DNA of 64,000 nucleotides from Clostridium_AM tanneri (lineage in GTDB: Bacteria > Bacillota > Clostridia > Clostridiales > Clostridiaceae), in assembly GCF_033659955.1 (NCBI RefSeq), contig NZ_JARUJP010000001.1, positions 248,001 through 312,000 of the forward strand. The letters are read 5' to 3'. The notes under the pieces are model-generated. The model made no database searches, was not told the origin of the DNA, and saw only the letters and a program-made list of their open reading frames with translations. Each line of letters opens with the position of its first letter. Positions within the stretch are counted from its first letter, which is position 1. Below, piece by piece: positions 62,902-64,000 of the stretch. The position numbers and the translations under genes were made by a program.

Positions 62902-64000
62902 TTATTTATCATCTTCAACTTTGTAATCAGCATCAACTACATTGTCATCATTTTTTGTTCCAGCATTTGCTCCACCCATGTTGTTAGGGTCAAAGCCTGC
63001 TCCAGCTGCTCCTTCTGGGTTCGCTTCTTGATACATCTTTGATGAAACTGCATAGAATGCTTGAGTTAAATCTTCTGTAGCTTTCTTTATAGCTTCTAAA
63101 TCCTCTCCGTCTTTAACAGCGTTAACAGCTTTTACTTTTTCATCTATAGTAGCCTTATCTTCAGCTGATACTTTGTCTCCAAGGTCTTTTAAGGTCTTTT
63201 CGCTTTGGTATACTATTTGATCAGCATTATTTTTAACTTCTATAGATTCTTTTCTCTTCTTATCTTCTTCAGCAAACTTTTCTGCTTCTTTAACAGCCTT
63301 ATCTATTTCGTCATCACTTAAGTTAGTAGATGCTGTTATAGTGATATTAGCTTCTTTTCCAGTTCCCTTATCCTTAGCTGAAACGTTAACTATACCATTT
63401 GCATCTATATCAAAAGTAACTTCTATTTGAGGAATTCCTCTTGGAGCTGGTGCTATGCCTGAAAGAGTAAATCTTCCAAGAGTCTTGTTATCAGCAGCCA
63501 TTTGTCTTTCACCTTGAACAACATGTATTTCAACAGATGTTTGACCGTCTGCTGCAGTTGAGAATACCTGACTCTTCTTTGTTGGTATTGTTGTATTTCT
63601 TTCAATCAATGGAGTAGCAACTCCCCCTAAAGTTTCTATACCAAGGCTTAATGGAGTAACATCTAGAAGTAATACATCTTTAACATCTCCTGTTAAAACT
63701 CCTGCTTGAATAGCTGCTCCTACAGCAACGCATTCATCTGGGTTAACTCCCTTTGAAGGTTCTTTTCCTGTAAATTCTTTAACAGCTTCTTGAACTGCTG
63801 GTATTCTTGTAGAACCACCAACAAGTATAATCTTATCTATTTCTTGAATTGAAAGTCCAGCATCCTTTAATGCTTTTCTCATTGGCTCTATTGTTCTCAT
63901 AACTAAATCATGAGTTAACTCATTAAACTTAGCTCTAGTTAAATTCATGTCTATATGTTTTGGTCCTGTTGCATCAGCTGTTATAAATGGAAGATTTATA
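62902..64000 (-). CDS. dnaK: chaperone protein DnaK, C-terminal part (5' end outside window)
   Basis: About 365 residues are present, against about 610-620 for the family. The frame runs out at the right end; the ATG at 63948 is internal. Segments seen: LVGGSTRIPAVQEAV, GVNPDECVAVGAAIQAGVL, LLLDVTPLSLGIETLGG (start of the substrate domain), GIPQIEVTFDIDANGIVNVSAKD, and a Gly/Asp-rich tail. hrcA and grpE, its usual upstream partners, would lie beyond the window. Confidence 0.97.
   Translation of the reverse strand, partial: INLPFITADATGPKHIDMNLTRAKFNELTHDLVMRTIEPMRKALKDAGLSIQEIDKIILVGGSTRIPAVQEAVKEFTGKEPSKGVNPDECVAVGAAIQAGVLTGDVKDVLLLDVTPLSLGIETLGGVATPLIERNTTIPTKKSQVFSTAADGQTSVEIHVVQGERQMAADNKTLGRFTLSGIAPAPRGIPQIEVTFDIDANGIVNVSAKDKGTGKEANITITASTNLSDDEIDKAVKEAEKFAEEDKKRKESIEVKNNADQIVYQSEKTLKDLGDKVSAEDKATIDEKVKAVNAVKDGEDLEAIKKATEDLTQAFYAVSSKMYQEANPEGAAGAGFDPNNMGGANAGTKNDDNVVDADYKVEDDK

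Noticed and set aside
1..64000. CRISPR arrays, tRNA or rRNA genes, insertion sequences, prophage
   Set aside because: No regularly spaced repeats, no cloverleaf-like segments, no transposase or integrase frames were seen on either strand.

Overview
The window is chromosomal DNA from a low-GC, spore-forming anaerobe, almost certainly Clostridium sensu stricto. The evidence is strongly AT-rich sequence, near-universal GGAGG ribosome binding sites, sporulation genes (yqfC, yqfD, a CotS-family coat protein), pyruvate phosphate dikinase, and the conserved clostridial order dnaK-dnaJ-prmA-rsmE-mtaB-hinT-rpsU-yqeY-yqfC-yqfD-pgpH-ybeY-dgkA-era-recO. I see no tRNA, rRNA, insertion sequence, prophage or CRISPR array. 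The one large structured RNA is RNase P RNA.

Layout. Positions 1-9 kb hold a partial LTA-synthase-like sulfatase, a TauE/SafE permease, a corrinoid (B12) reactivation-type protein followed by a LysO-type exporter split into two overlapping genes, a YjeM-type permease, a metallo-beta-lactamase-fold hydrolase and a second amino acid permease. Positions 9-11.3 kb hold a membrane-anchored pair (propeller-like protein and phosphodiester glycosidase). Positions 11.4-19.05 kb hold the purEC-FMNHD operon, read leftward behind a guanine-type riboswitch with a terminator. Positions 19.2-24.2 kb hold a small coiled-coil protein and SGNH hydrolase behind a perfect 25-bp hairpin, an alpha/beta hydrolase, a zinc-ribbon protein, a YdcF protein, and an NCS2 purine permease with its own guanine riboswitch. 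Thus purine synthesis and purine uptake share one signal.

Positions 24.2-36 kb form the most individual stretch. It holds two related solitary adenine-N6 DNA methyltransferases resembling C. difficile CamA (24.9-26.7 and 31.8-34.1 kb), a candidate C-rich small RNA with its own terminator (about 24.70-24.79 kb), a membrane phosphoesterase, an unlisted 46-residue gene, a MarR/MATE pair with matching operator-like repeats, an HtrA protease, lgt and a second TauE/SafE permease. Positions 36-45.6 kb hold a GNAT acetyltransferase, rnpB, nif3-like, trmK, a PH-domain membrane protein, rpoD, dnaG, dgt and a CotS-family gene. Positions 45.6-64 kb hold ppdK with ccpN, then the long conserved block up to dnaK, which is cut by the window end.

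Points an automatic caller would miss: recO is full length but starts at CTG; yqeY has a one-base frameshift near its start; rpsU (58 codons) and a 46-codon gene at 28.05 kb are real small genes; many starts lie a few codons inside the longest open frame, chosen here by the position of the ribosome binding site.
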